Origin: CAUZRD01 sp963582255
GTDB taxonomy: Bacteria > Pseudomonadota > Alphaproteobacteria > Rhizobiales > TMED25
Direction: 5' to 3'
Assembly (NCBI GenBank): GCA_963582255.1
Contig: CAUZRD010000031.1
Coordinates: 1 to 16,000 of the forward strand
Length of the DNA stretch: 16,000 nt
The first letter of the stretch is position 1. Each line of letters starts with the position of its first letter. The position numbers and the translations under genes are program-made. The notes beneath the pieces were generated by a model. The model was not told the DNA's origin, did no database searches, and saw nothing but the letters and a program-made list of their open reading frames with translations. Shown here piece by piece: positions 6,885-13,824 of this stretch.

Positions 6885-8831
6885 TTACATTCCTTCCTCG
6901 TAGATCGTCATGCGCCGGGCAAGGTCAGGGGGCATTGCTTCTTTACGCAAAGCCTCGACCGCCTCGCCTACGCCAAGCGATGTCTGTGACTTCGAGCCCA
7001 ACCGCCGTACAGAAACACTCTGTTCACCTTCTTCTCGCGCACCAACCACAAGCATGGCCGGGACCTTGGCATGGCTGTGCTCACGTACTTTGTAATTGAT
7101 TTTTTCGTTACGCAAATCACACTCAACCCGCAATCCGGCTGCAGAGCACGCTGCCGCGACACGATCGGCATAGCTATTGGCTTCAGATGTGATTGTCGCC
7201 ACCACCACCTGAACTGGCGTGATCCAAAGCGGCAAATGGCCAGCATGATTTTCAATTAATATGCCGATAAACCTCTCCAAAGAACCAAAAATTGCCCGGT
7301 GCAGCATCACCGGCGTATATTTTTCACCGTCAGAACCAATATAGAATGCACCCAACCGCCCAGGAAGGTTGAGATCAACTTGCAAGGTGCCACATTGCCA
7401 ATCCCGGCCGATAGCATCTCGCAATACATATTCAAGTTTTGGCCCGTAAAATGCTCCCTCTCCTGGATTTAGCTCAAACTCTTGGCCGGCACTGGCAACT
7501 GCGTCTTTCAGTGCAGTTTCCGCCCGGTCCCACACGTCATCATCACCAACCCGCACATCAGGGCGGTCCGAGAACTTTACCCTCACATCTTTAAACCCAA
7601 AATCACGATAGATAGACAAAATCAGGTCGTGGACCTCTATGCATTCTTTCGTAATCTGATCATCTGAGATAAAAATATGGGCATCGTCCTGAGTAAAATG
7701 GCGCACCCGTAATAAACCATGCAACGCTCCCGAAGGCTCATAGCGATGGACTTTGCCAAACTCAGCAAGTTTCACCGGCAGGTCGCGATAACTCTTCAGC
7801 CCATTCTTGTACACTTGGACATGGCCGGGACAATTCATAGGTTTAAGAGCAAAAATGCGTTTATCTGGTGTTTGGCTAGTATACATATTCTCGCCGAACT
7901 TCTCCCAATGTCCCGAGGTCTCCCACAACGACCGATCGAGCATGTCCGGCGTGTTAACTTCCAGATATGAGGCATCCTGACCACGCCGACGCATATAAGA
8001 GACAAGTTCGCTAAACAGTGTCCAACCCTTAGCATGCCAGAACACCGAACCAGGCCCCTCTTCCTGAAAATGATAAAGATCCATCTCTCGACCTAACCGG
8101 CGATGATCCCGTTTTTCCGCTTCTTCCAACATATGAAGATAGGCGGAAAGATGTTTGTTAGTTTCCCAAGCAGTACCATAAATCCTCTGTAGCATTGGAT
8201 TTCGCGGATCACCGCGCCAATAAGCACCCGCGATCTTCATCAGCTTGAATGCCGAGCCGATCTTAGCCGTCGATGGCATGTGTGGCCCTCGGCACAAATC
8301 AAACCATTTTCCCTGGCGATAAATGCGAATATCATCGCCCTCTGGTATTGCATCGACTAGTTCAACTTTATAATCTTCGCCCATTTTACGGAACGTGTCT
8401 TTCACGAGCTCACGGCTCCATATTTCTTTCACAAACAGTTCATTTCGGGCGATTATTTCACCCATTTTCTTTTCAATAATCGGAAGGTCATCGGGGCGAA
8501 ACGGCTCTTCACGGGCAAAATCATAATAAAAGCCGTTCTCGATAACTGGACCGATAGTTACCTGAGTCCCGGGGAACAACTCCTGCACCGCCTCAGCAAG
8601 CACATGAGCGCAGTCGTGACGAATGAGCTCAAGTGCGCTATAGTCGTCCCGGCATACAATCTCAATTGAACAATCGTCTAAAATCTGATCAGAGAGATCA
8701 GAAAGAACACCATCGATCTTTACTGCGACGGCGCGTTTAGCCAAAGAATTTGAAATGTATGAAGCAATTTCGGCACCACTGATACCAACATCATATTCTT
8801 GCTTCGCGCCGTTAGGCATGGTGATAATCAT
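6885..8831 (-). CDS. thrS: Threonine--tRNA ligase
   Basis: Class II aminoacyl-tRNA synthetase that charges tRNA-Thr. The 648 residues cover every expected domain in order. These are an N-terminal TGS domain (about 1-60), the editing domain with HxxxH (H72, H76) and its CxxxH partner (C180, H184), the catalytic core, and a C-terminal anticodon-binding domain from about 535. The catalytic zinc ligands are C334 (KPMNCPGH), H385 (DDAHIF) and H511 (PVMLHRAI). Motif 2 is RYEPSGALHGLLRVRHFTQ (363-381) and motif 3 is GSLERF (516-521). Two ATGs are adjacent (8834, 8831); the strong AGGAGG at 8839-8844 is four and seven bases away respectively, and I took 8831. No residue appears missing. The yidD and scaffold genes lie upstream on the same strand, separated by a 430-base gap that includes a possible structured leader. 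Confidence 0.98.
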   Translation of the reverse strand: MIITMPNGAKQEYDVGISGAEIASYISNSLAKRAVAVKIDGVLSDLSDQILDDCSIEIVCRDDYSALELIRHDCAHVLAEAVQELFPGTQVTIGPVIENGFYYDFAREEPFRPDDLPIIEKKMGEIIARNELFVKEIWSRELVKDTFRKMGEDYKVELVDAIPEGDDIRIYRQGKWFDLCRGPHMPSTAKIGSAFKLMKIAGAYWRGDPRNPMLQRIYGTAWETNKHLSAYLHMLEEAEKRDHRRLGREMDLYHFQEEGPGSVFWHAKGWTLFSELVSYMRRRGQDASYLEVNTPDMLDRSLWETSGHWEKFGENMYTSQTPDKRIFALKPMNCPGHVQVYKNGLKSYRDLPVKLAEFGKVHRYEPSGALHGLLRVRHFTQDDAHIFISDDQITKECIEVHDLILSIYRDFGFKDVRVKFSDRPDVRVGDDDVWDRAETALKDAVASAGQEFELNPGEGAFYGPKLEYVLRDAIGRDWQCGTLQVDLNLPGRLGAFYIGSDGEKYTPVMLHRAIFGSLERFIGILIENHAGHLPLWITPVQVVVATITSEANSYADRVAAACSAAGLRVECDLRNEKINYKVREHSHAKVPAMLVVGAREEGEQSVSVRRLGSKSQTSLGVGEAVEALRKEAMPPDLARRMTIYEEGM

Positions 8832-8845
8832 CATTCTTCCTCCTT

Positions 8846-8903
8846 GCGCTCATTCGCTGCATACACCGCAGGTAAGCGAAAGCTCTGATAAGGGCGAAAG
8901 CGC
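8846..8903 (-). promoter_or_regulatory. Potentially structured thrS leader
   Basis: In the presumed thrS leader, the sequence at 8894-8903 can pair with 8846-8857 to give ten base pairs interrupted by a two-base bulge (GCGCT/AGCGC and TTCGC/GCGAA). The octamer GCGAAAGC (plus-strand reading) occurs twice, at 8876-8883 and 8894-8901, so two alternative partners compete for the same segment. The stem ends two bases from the AGGAGG ribosome site. A candidate minus-strand -10 (TATAAC, 8943-8938) lies about 100 bases ahead of the start. E. coli thrS is autoregulated through its leader, but no homology is claimed. The remainder of the gap, to 9264, holds only the doubtful small frame at 9006-9191. 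Confidence 0.35.
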
Positions 8904-9005
8904 TAAATGTCCACTGCCGGATTTAAGCTTCACCAGCGTTATATGGGACCAAGGATTAATGAGTAATGACGGCATACCTGGGCGTCACGCGTCTAAATGA
9001 CAGGA

Positions 9006-9191
9006 TCAGCAGCCAGCCTTTACATAGGCGTCCAGCACTAGCCTGCTCCAAGCAATGCACTCGGCTTCACACTTTTTTGAATCCGGTAAGCCCGCTACAT
9101 AATACAAGCCATGTGCAAATAATTTGTCAGCGATTAATAAAGTCATGAGAAAGATCTCAAACTTGACCATGACCAAACTGGTTTTGCACAT
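9006..9191 (-). CDS. Doubtful small open reading frame, possibly exported
   Basis: A 61-codon frame in the gap upstream of thrS. From an internal Met (residue 8) it reads as a basic start followed by a hydrophobic stretch and LFAHG, which could be a signal peptide. The remaining 30 or so residues are Cys-containing and end in AGC. There is no Shine-Dalgarno sequence before either Met and I recognise no family. It may be chance. Confidence 0.2.
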   Translation of the reverse strand: MCKTSLVMVKFEIFLMTLLIADKLFAHGLYYVAGLPDSKKCEAECIAWSRLVLDAYVKAGC

Positions 9192-9264
9192 ATTAGTATT
9201 TTCGAAATGGCAAGATTAAGTACATGTCTATATTAGCTAAAACAGCTCATTACTAAGCTCCGCC

Positions 9265-9591
9265 CTATTCGGCATCTAGACGCATTTCAATGTGCCTACT
9301 CGACCAACGTCCCAAGCGCCATGGCAGATACCAGCACGCATTTTGCGGCAGGTCTGCCGGAACAGGGTCCAGCCCGTCACCGCCCCAAGGGTGACACCTA
9401 CACATGCGCGATACCCCAATCCATCCACCTGCCCAGACTCCATAACGCTCAATAGCCTCGTCCGCATATTCCGAGCAGCTTGGAATATAACGGCACTGTC
9501 GGCCAAAAATAGCGGAAAAGCTAAGCTGATAGGCCCTGATGAGCACCCGCACAAATCTTCTTAAAGGAGTATTGAACACAAAGGACTTCAA
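9265..9591 (-). CDS. yidD: Membrane protein insertion efficiency factor YidD
   Basis: A 108-residue protein of the DUF37/YidD family, which assists YidC-dependent insertion of inner-membrane proteins from the cytoplasmic face. The N-terminal amphipathic helix (RRFVRVLIRAYQLSFSAIFG, 11-30) is followed by the signatures CRYIPSCSEYADEAI (33-47) and RCHPWGGDGLDPVP (65-78), the two diagnostic blocks. The start is a TTG at 9591 that overlaps the TGA of the upstream scaffold gene by two bases. GAGG lies four bases before it, so translation is probably coupled. An in-frame GTG four codons later is an alternative start. The C-terminal tail after the DPVP block (about 30 residues, Trp/Arg-rich) is variable in the family. 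In many bacteria yidD sits near rpmH/rnpA/yidC; here it is with the Fe-S scaffold and thrS instead. Confidence 0.95.
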   Translation of the reverse strand: MKSFVFNTPLRRFVRVLIRAYQLSFSAIFGRQCRYIPSCSEYADEAIERYGVWAGGWIGVSRMCRCHPWGGDGLDPVPADLPQNACWYLPWRLGRWSSRHIEMRLDAE

Positions 9592-10031
9592 GCTACCTCA
9601 TCCTGTTTGGCCTCGATCTGATCAAGAGCATCGACCACTGCGTCAAAGGTCAAAAGGGTTGAGGCGTGTCGGGATTTAAAATCTCGCACGGGCTCCAAGA
9701 TTGCAAGATCAGCCCATCGGCCATCGGGAGCAAGACCCTGATCTTTCAGCATAGCATGCATTTGTTCTCGCAAATTTCTCAATTCTTTAGGTGTTGCACC
9801 AATTATATAACGCGCCATGATCGATGATGATGCCTGTCCAAGAGCGCAGGCCTTGACATCATGAGCAAATTTGCTCACATGCCCATCTTTTAGTTTCAGA
9901 TGAACTCTCACTTTCGAGCCGCATAAACGGCTGACAGCGGTTGCTGTAGCATCAGCATCCTCTAGATCCCCAATAAGCGGGATATTGGCAGCCAATTCTA
10001 AGATGCGTTTGTTATAGACCTCGTTGAGCAT
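9588..10031 (-). CDS. IscU/NifU-like iron-sulfur cluster assembly scaffold protein
   Basis: A 147-residue protein of the IscU/SufU/NifU-N fold, which holds nascent Fe-S clusters. The start MLNEVYNKRILELAANIP is typical of the alphaproteobacterial branch. LCGSKV (36-41, C37) and KACALGQASSSIMA (60-73, C62) carry two of the three cysteine ligand positions. At the third position, where IscU and SufU have Cys, the sequence reads SRHASTLL (120-127) with His122. Bona fide scaffold activity is therefore inferred, not shown. An upstream TTG (10088) extends the frame, but homology and the nearby TATAAT favour the ATG at 10031. The 3' end overlaps yidD, so the two are one transcription unit pointing toward thrS. 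Confidence 0.85.
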   Translation of the reverse strand: MLNEVYNKRILELAANIPLIGDLEDADATATAVSRLCGSKVRVHLKLKDGHVSKFAHDVKACALGQASSSIMARYIIGATPKELRNLREQMHAMLKDQGLAPDGRWADLAILEPVRDFKSRHASTLLTFDAVVDALDQIEAKQDEVA

Positions 10032-10037
10032 GTTTAT

Positions 10038-10043
10038 ATTATA
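10038..10043 (-). promoter_or_regulatory. Candidate -10 box giving a leaderless scaffold-yidD transcript
   Basis: Read on the minus strand, 10043-10038 is a perfect TATAAT whose last base lies seven bases from the A of the scaffold-gene ATG (10031). Transcription from it would start at or next to the start codon. An AGGG at 10047-10044 is too far upstream of the ATG to act as a usual ribosome site. The -35 position has no clear TTGACA match. Confidence 0.35.
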
Positions 10044-10140
10044 CCCTAAGGTTTGTGTTACAGAATTGGAATCAATGTTGTAGCTCAACTTGTCGGCGCT
10101 GCAAGCTCGGGGTATACGCCCTTGATCAAATAAATTTCAA

Positions 10141-10356
10141 TTATGTGACTGAGCCAAAGTGTCCAAGGTCAGCATCTATAATCCACTTTATGGCAAAACG
10201 GCTAATATGACTTTTCAGCAATGCACCTCTTAATGATCTACGCAACAAAGCCAAGGGTGGATCATCTAAAAAAATTATTTCGTATATTGACAGCCACCAG
10301 TGATCCAAATCCCGACCTGGGGCGTAAATACTTTCATTGCTTAAAAAATTATACAT
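10141..10356 (-). CDS. Small hypothetical protein (uncertain)
   Basis: A 71-codon frame in the gap between the scaffold gene and folE. The composition looks protein-like: an acidic, aromatic first half (YAPGRDLDHWWLSIYEIIF) and a second half with amphipathic, basic helical character (LALLRRSLRGALLKSHISRF). I recognise no family. There is no Shine-Dalgarno sequence, but TATATT at 10370-10365 on the same strand lies nine bases before the ATG, so a near-leaderless transcript is possible. The same AT-rich block must also contain any folE promoter. Chance is the main alternative. The rest of the 10032-10390 gap shows nothing else I can support apart from the -10 box at 10038-10043. Confidence 0.3.
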   Translation of the reverse strand: MYNFLSNESIYAPGRDLDHWWLSIYEIIFLDDPPLALLRRSLRGALLKSHISRFAIKWIIDADLGHFGSVT

Positions 10357-10390
10357 AGTTAAATAATATAAAAAAGAGCGAAACCAAAGA

Positions 10391-11014
10391 ATGACTGCTA
10401 CCGCAAAACAGATTAAAAAAACAAGCCATCAACAGCGTCCAAGCCGCGAGATGGCTGAAGAAGCGGTACGTACGCTGATCGCATGGGCTGGAGATGACCC
10501 AACTCGCGAAGGCGTTTTGGACACCCCCAAACGAGTAGTAAATGCATATGGGGATTTTTTCTCCGGCTACGATGAAGATCCCACCGCCATTCTGGCGCGT
10601 ACCTTCGACGAGGTCGAAGGCTACGACGATATGGTGCTGTTGCGTAGCATCGATATCTCTTCACATTGCGAACATCACATGGTGCCATTTATAGGTACCG
10701 CGCACATAGCCTATCTGCCAGCGGATCGAATTGTTGGCCTATCAAAACTTGCCCGTGTAGCAGAAATTTATGCCCGCCGCCTACAAACCCAAGAGAGCAT
10801 GACTACACAAATTGCCATCTCAATCGAAACCGCTCTAGCTCCGCTTGGTGTGGCAGTGATGATTGAGGCTATACACCAATGCATGTCACTACGTGGTGTT
10901 CAAAAACGCAATGTAACAACGGTCACCACCAAGTTTCTGGGTCAGTTCAAGAGTGACATCACGATACAAAACAGATTCATCGATCTAGCCCGCAATGCAA
11001 AATCTTCTTACTGA
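10391..11014 (+). CDS. folE: GTP cyclohydrolase I
   Basis: Converts GTP to 7,8-dihydroneopterin triphosphate, the first step of tetrahydrofolate and pterin synthesis, as a homodecamer. The 207 residues include the usual N-terminal helical part with DDPTREGVLDTPKRV (35-49). The zinc and active-site block is ISSHCEHHMVPFIGTAHIAY (89-108; C93 and H96). GLSKLARVAEIYARRLQTQE (116-135) binds GTP, and IHQCMSLRGV (161-170) contains C164, the third zinc ligand. All three zinc ligands are present, so this is the type IA zinc enzyme. No clear Shine-Dalgarno sequence precedes the ATG. hisI follows after nine bases, so the two form an operon, an arrangement I recall in many alphaproteobacteria. Confidence 0.97.
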   Translation: MTATAKQIKKTSHQQRPSREMAEEAVRTLIAWAGDDPTREGVLDTPKRVVNAYGDFFSGYDEDPTAILARTFDEVEGYDDMVLLRSIDISSHCEHHMVPFIGTAHIAYLPADRIVGLSKLARVAEIYARRLQTQESMTTQIAISIETALAPLGVAVMIEAIHQCMSLRGVQKRNVTTVTTKFLGQFKSDITIQNRFIDLARNAKSSY

Positions 11015-11023
11015 GTAAGATAT

Positions 11024-11506
11024 ATGTCTGAGAATTTAAATTTTGCCTCTCGCCTTAGCATCCAGCAGGTTGAGGAGGGTACTGATCTTGCTCCAAAATT
11101 CAATTCTGACGGTCTTTTGCCGGTAGTCACGACTGATAGTCAGTCAGGTGAAGTTTTAATGCTAGGTTTTATGAATGCTGAAGCATTGGAGCAGACCATT
11201 GCATCCGCGGAAGCCCACTATTGGAGTCGCTCGCGCCAGATGATCTGGCGCAAGGGCTCAACATCCGGTCTGATTCAGGAAGTCGTGGATATGCGCATTG
11301 ACGATGATCAAGATGCTATTTGGCTGAGCGTTCTTGTGTCTGGGAACGGCGCAAGCTGTCATGTAGGCTACCGCTCGTGTTTTTATCGCTCAATTCCAAC
11401 TGGAGTTAAGCCCCAACCTGATCTGAAGCTCAGGTTTCGCGAGGATAAAAAGGTTTTTGACCCACAGGATGTTTATGGCGATGAGGAAAACCCGACCCAA
11501 CTATAG
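11024..11506 (+). CDS. hisI: Phosphoribosyl-AMP cyclohydrolase
   Basis: Opens the purine ring of phosphoribosyl-AMP in histidine biosynthesis. The 160-residue protein is the single-domain form (no HisE fusion). Key blocks are EVLMLGFMNAEAL (43-55), HYWSRSRQMIWRKGSTSG (65-82), the metal-binding D-x-D-x-D pattern in RIDDDQDAIWL (91-101: D93, D95, D97), and the zinc cysteines C112 and C119 in SCHVGYRSCFYR (111-122). The N-terminus has about 20 residues of extra sequence compared with the core. It starts nine bases after folE, with GAGTAAGA upstream as a weak ribosome site. Its TAG directly abuts the stop codon of the convergent rhomboid gene, leaving no room for an intergenic terminator. Confidence 0.97.
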   Translation: MSENLNFASRLSIQQVEEGTDLAPKFNSDGLLPVVTTDSQSGEVLMLGFMNAEALEQTIASAEAHYWSRSRQMIWRKGSTSGLIQEVVDMRIDDDQDAIWLSVLVSGNGASCHVGYRSCFYRSIPTGVKPQPDLKLRFREDKKVFDPQDVYGDEENPTQL

Positions 11507-12235
11507 TTAAAAAGCCCGCCGCGCCGGTAATTTTTGATCGAATACGCCAAAGAAAAACAATCCGACAGCAAAGCCTCCAATATGAGCCTCCCAGGCGATA
11601 CTAACGCTGCCATCTAATGCTAAGGCACCAACACCCATTCCCATATTAATGAATAGCCATACAGAGAGGAACGCAAGGCTACGGCGTTCCTGAAATGTCT
11701 CGGTGATGGTTGCAAGTGGCACACGCCTTTGCGCCCCTCCGGGCTGGCCAAGCGCTCCGAACGGACCCGCGGCACGAAAAACAAATCGAATAGCAGCTGC
11801 CATATGCCCAGATATTGCCGCAGACGCGCCAATCACCATCGATGTTTCCCCCCAATGAAAGAACAGATGGAGCAATGCTCCAGCAACTCCGCAACAAGTC
11901 GAAAATATTAGGAACGGCACTGTGCCAATGCGCCAGGCGACAGCACTGCCAAATGCAAGCAGCCACAATCCATTAAAAATCAAATGAGTCCAATCGCTAT
12001 GGAAAAACATATAGGTGACAAAAGTCCAGACTCCTGCTGTCCATCCGCCGCTACCGGAGAGGTCAATTCCTGAAAGTAAAATTGAATAGCGAATAGGAAT
12101 AAATGCGAAATAACGCAGCAATACATCATCGCCATGAGGCCCCATTAACAAGCGCCCCAAATGAACAGATAGCATCAGACCCAGCAGTATGACGATAATG
12201 CGCGGAGCGTTAACCGCAGATGGCGAGGTATTCAT
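11507..12235 (-). CDS. Rhomboid-family intramembrane protein
   Basis: A 242-residue polytopic protein with about six hydrophobic segments (near 12-30, 67-80, 85-103, 106-125, 133-153, 188-206) and a last one at 215-232. The family features are the HxxxxHLxxN block (FFHSDWTHLIFN, 77-88), the serine loop VIGASAAISGHM (134-145) with S138 as probable nucleophile, and AHIGGFAVGL (217-226) with catalytic H218. The usual GxSG motif reads G-A-S-A here, so protease activity is likely but not assured. No Shine-Dalgarno sequence is visible before the ATG. The DNA just upstream is a transposase remnant, so its original promoter region has probably been replaced. It is convergent with hisI with no gap. 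Confidence 0.9.
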   Translation of the reverse strand: MNTSPSAVNAPRIIVILLGLMLSVHLGRLLMGPHGDDVLLRYFAFIPIRYSILLSGIDLSGSGGWTAGVWTFVTYMFFHSDWTHLIFNGLWLLAFGSAVAWRIGTVPFLIFSTCCGVAGALLHLFFHWGETSMVIGASAAISGHMAAAIRFVFRAAGPFGALGQPGGAQRRVPLATITETFQERRSLAFLSVWLFINMGMGVGALALDGSVSIAWEAHIGGFAVGLFFFGVFDQKLPARRAF

Positions 12236-12253
12236 GGACTAATCCGATTAATA

Positions 12254-12649
12254 CGCCCTCTTAGCCCGTCAATCCATGGCTGTCTATGTGCTTTGGCCTA
12301 GATGTAATCCTGTTCTAACAAACGTACTCAACAGCCTTGCACCAAACCAAAGATGCTAGCACCATTCACGTCCCGCCCCGTTGTCTTGGCAAAACTCAGT
12401 TATGATACCAACTGGATCTGGAAAATGCTCAACGGGCTGGGCCATAGGTAAACATCCCGCCCAAACGCAAAGACCAGATTAGCTCCTATTCTTACATCTA
12501 AGAGGAAAAATTCTAGTCGAGCAGTTCTTTAACGAGATCAAGAAATGCCAACCGGTTCCACTCGTTACGAACCGTTACCGCTAACTACCTTTTCTTCATC
12601 AAGCTTGCCCGCATCCGCCTACGGCTCATGGTTTTATGAGTCCACGGAT
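12254..12649 (+). mobile_element. Remnant of an IS5-family transposase gene, heavily frameshifted
   Basis: The C-terminal half of an IS5-type (IS427-like) transposase can be read on the plus strand by moving between frames. Near 12254 the frame gives LSPSIHG. At 12383-12448 it gives VLAKLSYDTNWIWKMLNGL, matching the family's LADKGYD region. At 12451 it gives NIPPKRKDQI, at 12513 LVEQFFNEIKKCQ (the catalytic Glu region), at 12560-12573 STRYEP, at 12574-12630 VTANYLFFIKLARIRLRLM, and at 12632-12649 FYESTD. At least five frame changes and internal stops show long decay, and the second catalytic Asp (LAD) is now Lys. The N-terminal half is absent: the remnant starts almost at the rhomboid start codon. 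I could not identify terminal inverted repeats. The family is from memory of the conserved blocks. Confidence 0.75.
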
Positions 12650-12932
12650 TTATATAAATGGTTAAATTTCTATGCCACAGTCTCCTCACCACATTTATTA
12701 AAATTTTCATCTTTATTTCTCAAATTTTCATATGAATATTTGATTTATTATAATCGAATTACCACTCCTAAATTTGCATCATTAAAGTATTTATTTGCAA
12801 AACTCCCAATCATTAAATTGTAGAGAGATTAAATGAAGCAGATAAACATAAGCTTTGTTTTCGCAATGGCGATTACATCAGAGGAATACTTTCCTAAAGA
12901 TTCAGAACCACAAAGCTGAAGAAGGCCAAAAG
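12650..12932. other. AT-rich stretch without a supported gene
   Basis: Between the transposase remnant and the broken PAS gene the DNA is strongly AT-rich, especially 12650-12790. One 28-codon frame (12833-12919, with AGAGAG upstream) precedes the PAS gene, but it has no recognisable features and may be chance. The promoter of the PAS gene would be expected here; I see no convincing -35/-10 pair. Confidence 0.4.
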
Positions 12933-13537
12933 ATGAACCACGAACAAACGCAAGCTCTCTACAATTACTGGAATGAAGTGCGTGGCTCCCGAATGTCTTC
13001 ATTTTAGAACAACTAGACCAGCAGAACTATCGCTTCAGATTGGCCGGAACACGAGTGTGCGCCTACACTGGAAATGAGCTGAGAGGGCACCTATTCTCGT
13101 CACTATGGCCTGAAGATCAGCGTTCGAAAATCGATGCTATTCTAAAATATTTGTGTAAAAATGCGACGGGAGCCGTCTGCAATATTGTCGGAAAAGAGCT
13201 CCGCGGTCGCTCCGCTGATTTTGAACTTATGCTCTTGCCGCTTGCTACAGCTACCGGCCTCCTGGAGCGGATTTTAGGCGTGCTAAGCCCATTCTCTCCA
13301 CCTTATTGGGTAGGTCAATGGCGAATTATCATCTGGCAGTTGAACTCTGCCCGCATTGTACGACCCGATAGGAATCCTCCATCTATGAAAATGAAAGATC
13401 TTCTGGATACATCCCATTCATTAGATCCAGCCCATACATTCACCATTATCGACGGCGGCCTAGCCGCTCGAGAGAGTAGCTATTCACCACTTAAATTAGA
13501 ATGCAGTTTCATGCCCAACAACAGAATCCGCCAATAG
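12933..13537 (+). pseudogene. PAS-domain protein (PAS_5 type) broken by an internal frameshifting deletion
   Basis: The ATG at 12933 has a good ribosome site (GAAGG, 12921-12925). It encodes MNHEQTQALYNYWNEVRGSR, a typical start of alphaproteobacterial PAS_5 proteins, then reaches a TAG at 13005. The same protein resumes in another frame from about 12993 (NVFILEQLDQQNYRFRLAG) and continues through GNELRGHLFSSLWPEDQR, ATGAVCNIVGK, ELMLLPLA and SPPYWVGQW to the stop at 13537. From what I recall of intact relatives, about 16-20 residues belong between the two parts, so a deletion whose length is 1 modulo 3 fits better than a single-base error. Such PAS proteins are stand-alone sensory modules of largely unknown partners. 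Translation restarting at the TTG at 13040 cannot be excluded, but it would lack the N-terminal part. Confidence 0.75.
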
Positions 13538-13632
13538 TTATTTAAGTCATTTACCCAACAAAACTGATAGAGCAAAAAAACGTTGCCATCTTGTGACTGC
13601 GAACCAGGCAGTTTGGAAATCACAGAATTCAG

Positions 13633-13678
13633 CAAGATCATGCCACCCATGAGTGCCACACTTTGATCTTGATTTTTT
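13633..13678 (+). terminator. Weak terminator-like hairpin
   Basis: CAAGATCA (13633-13640) and TGATCTTG (13664-13671) form a perfect 8-base stem with a long 23-base loop. The stem is followed by a run of six T at 13673-13678 on the plus strand. It lies about 100 bases after the PAS pseudogene. The large loop makes it a poor intrinsic terminator. Confidence 0.3.
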
Positions 13679-13824
13679 GAGGAGCAAGCTGCTACCAACA
13701 TGAGATATGGATGGCATCAGTGGGTTCAACTTCAATCAACAAAAAGAACATTTTTGGGATGATCCCTCGGCAGTATTACGCCAAGTTCCTAGCTATCGTG
13801 GTCAATAAAAAGCATTGCGTATAA

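Noticed and set aside
12236..12300. Minus-strand frame ending AKAHRQPWIDGLRGRINRIS that overlaps the rhomboid start
   Set aside because: It has a stop just upstream, and the opposite strand reads as transposase-like sequence, so it is a shadow of the remnant.
12545..12823. A 92-codon plus-strand open frame
   Set aside because: Its first third is one frame of the decayed IS5-type transposase (STRYEP, FYESTD), and the rest is AT-rich DNA where open frames lack support. It is not a separate gene.
13480..13701. Minus-strand frame starting MLVAACSS, resembling a lipobox
   Set aside because: There is no preceding signal-peptide core, no ribosome site, and it runs antisense into the end of the PAS pseudogene.
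13711..13824. A 37-codon frame whose TAA touches the ATG of the membrane-protein gene
   Set aside because: The arrangement could give translational coupling, but the peptide has no recognisable features and the ribosome site is weak.
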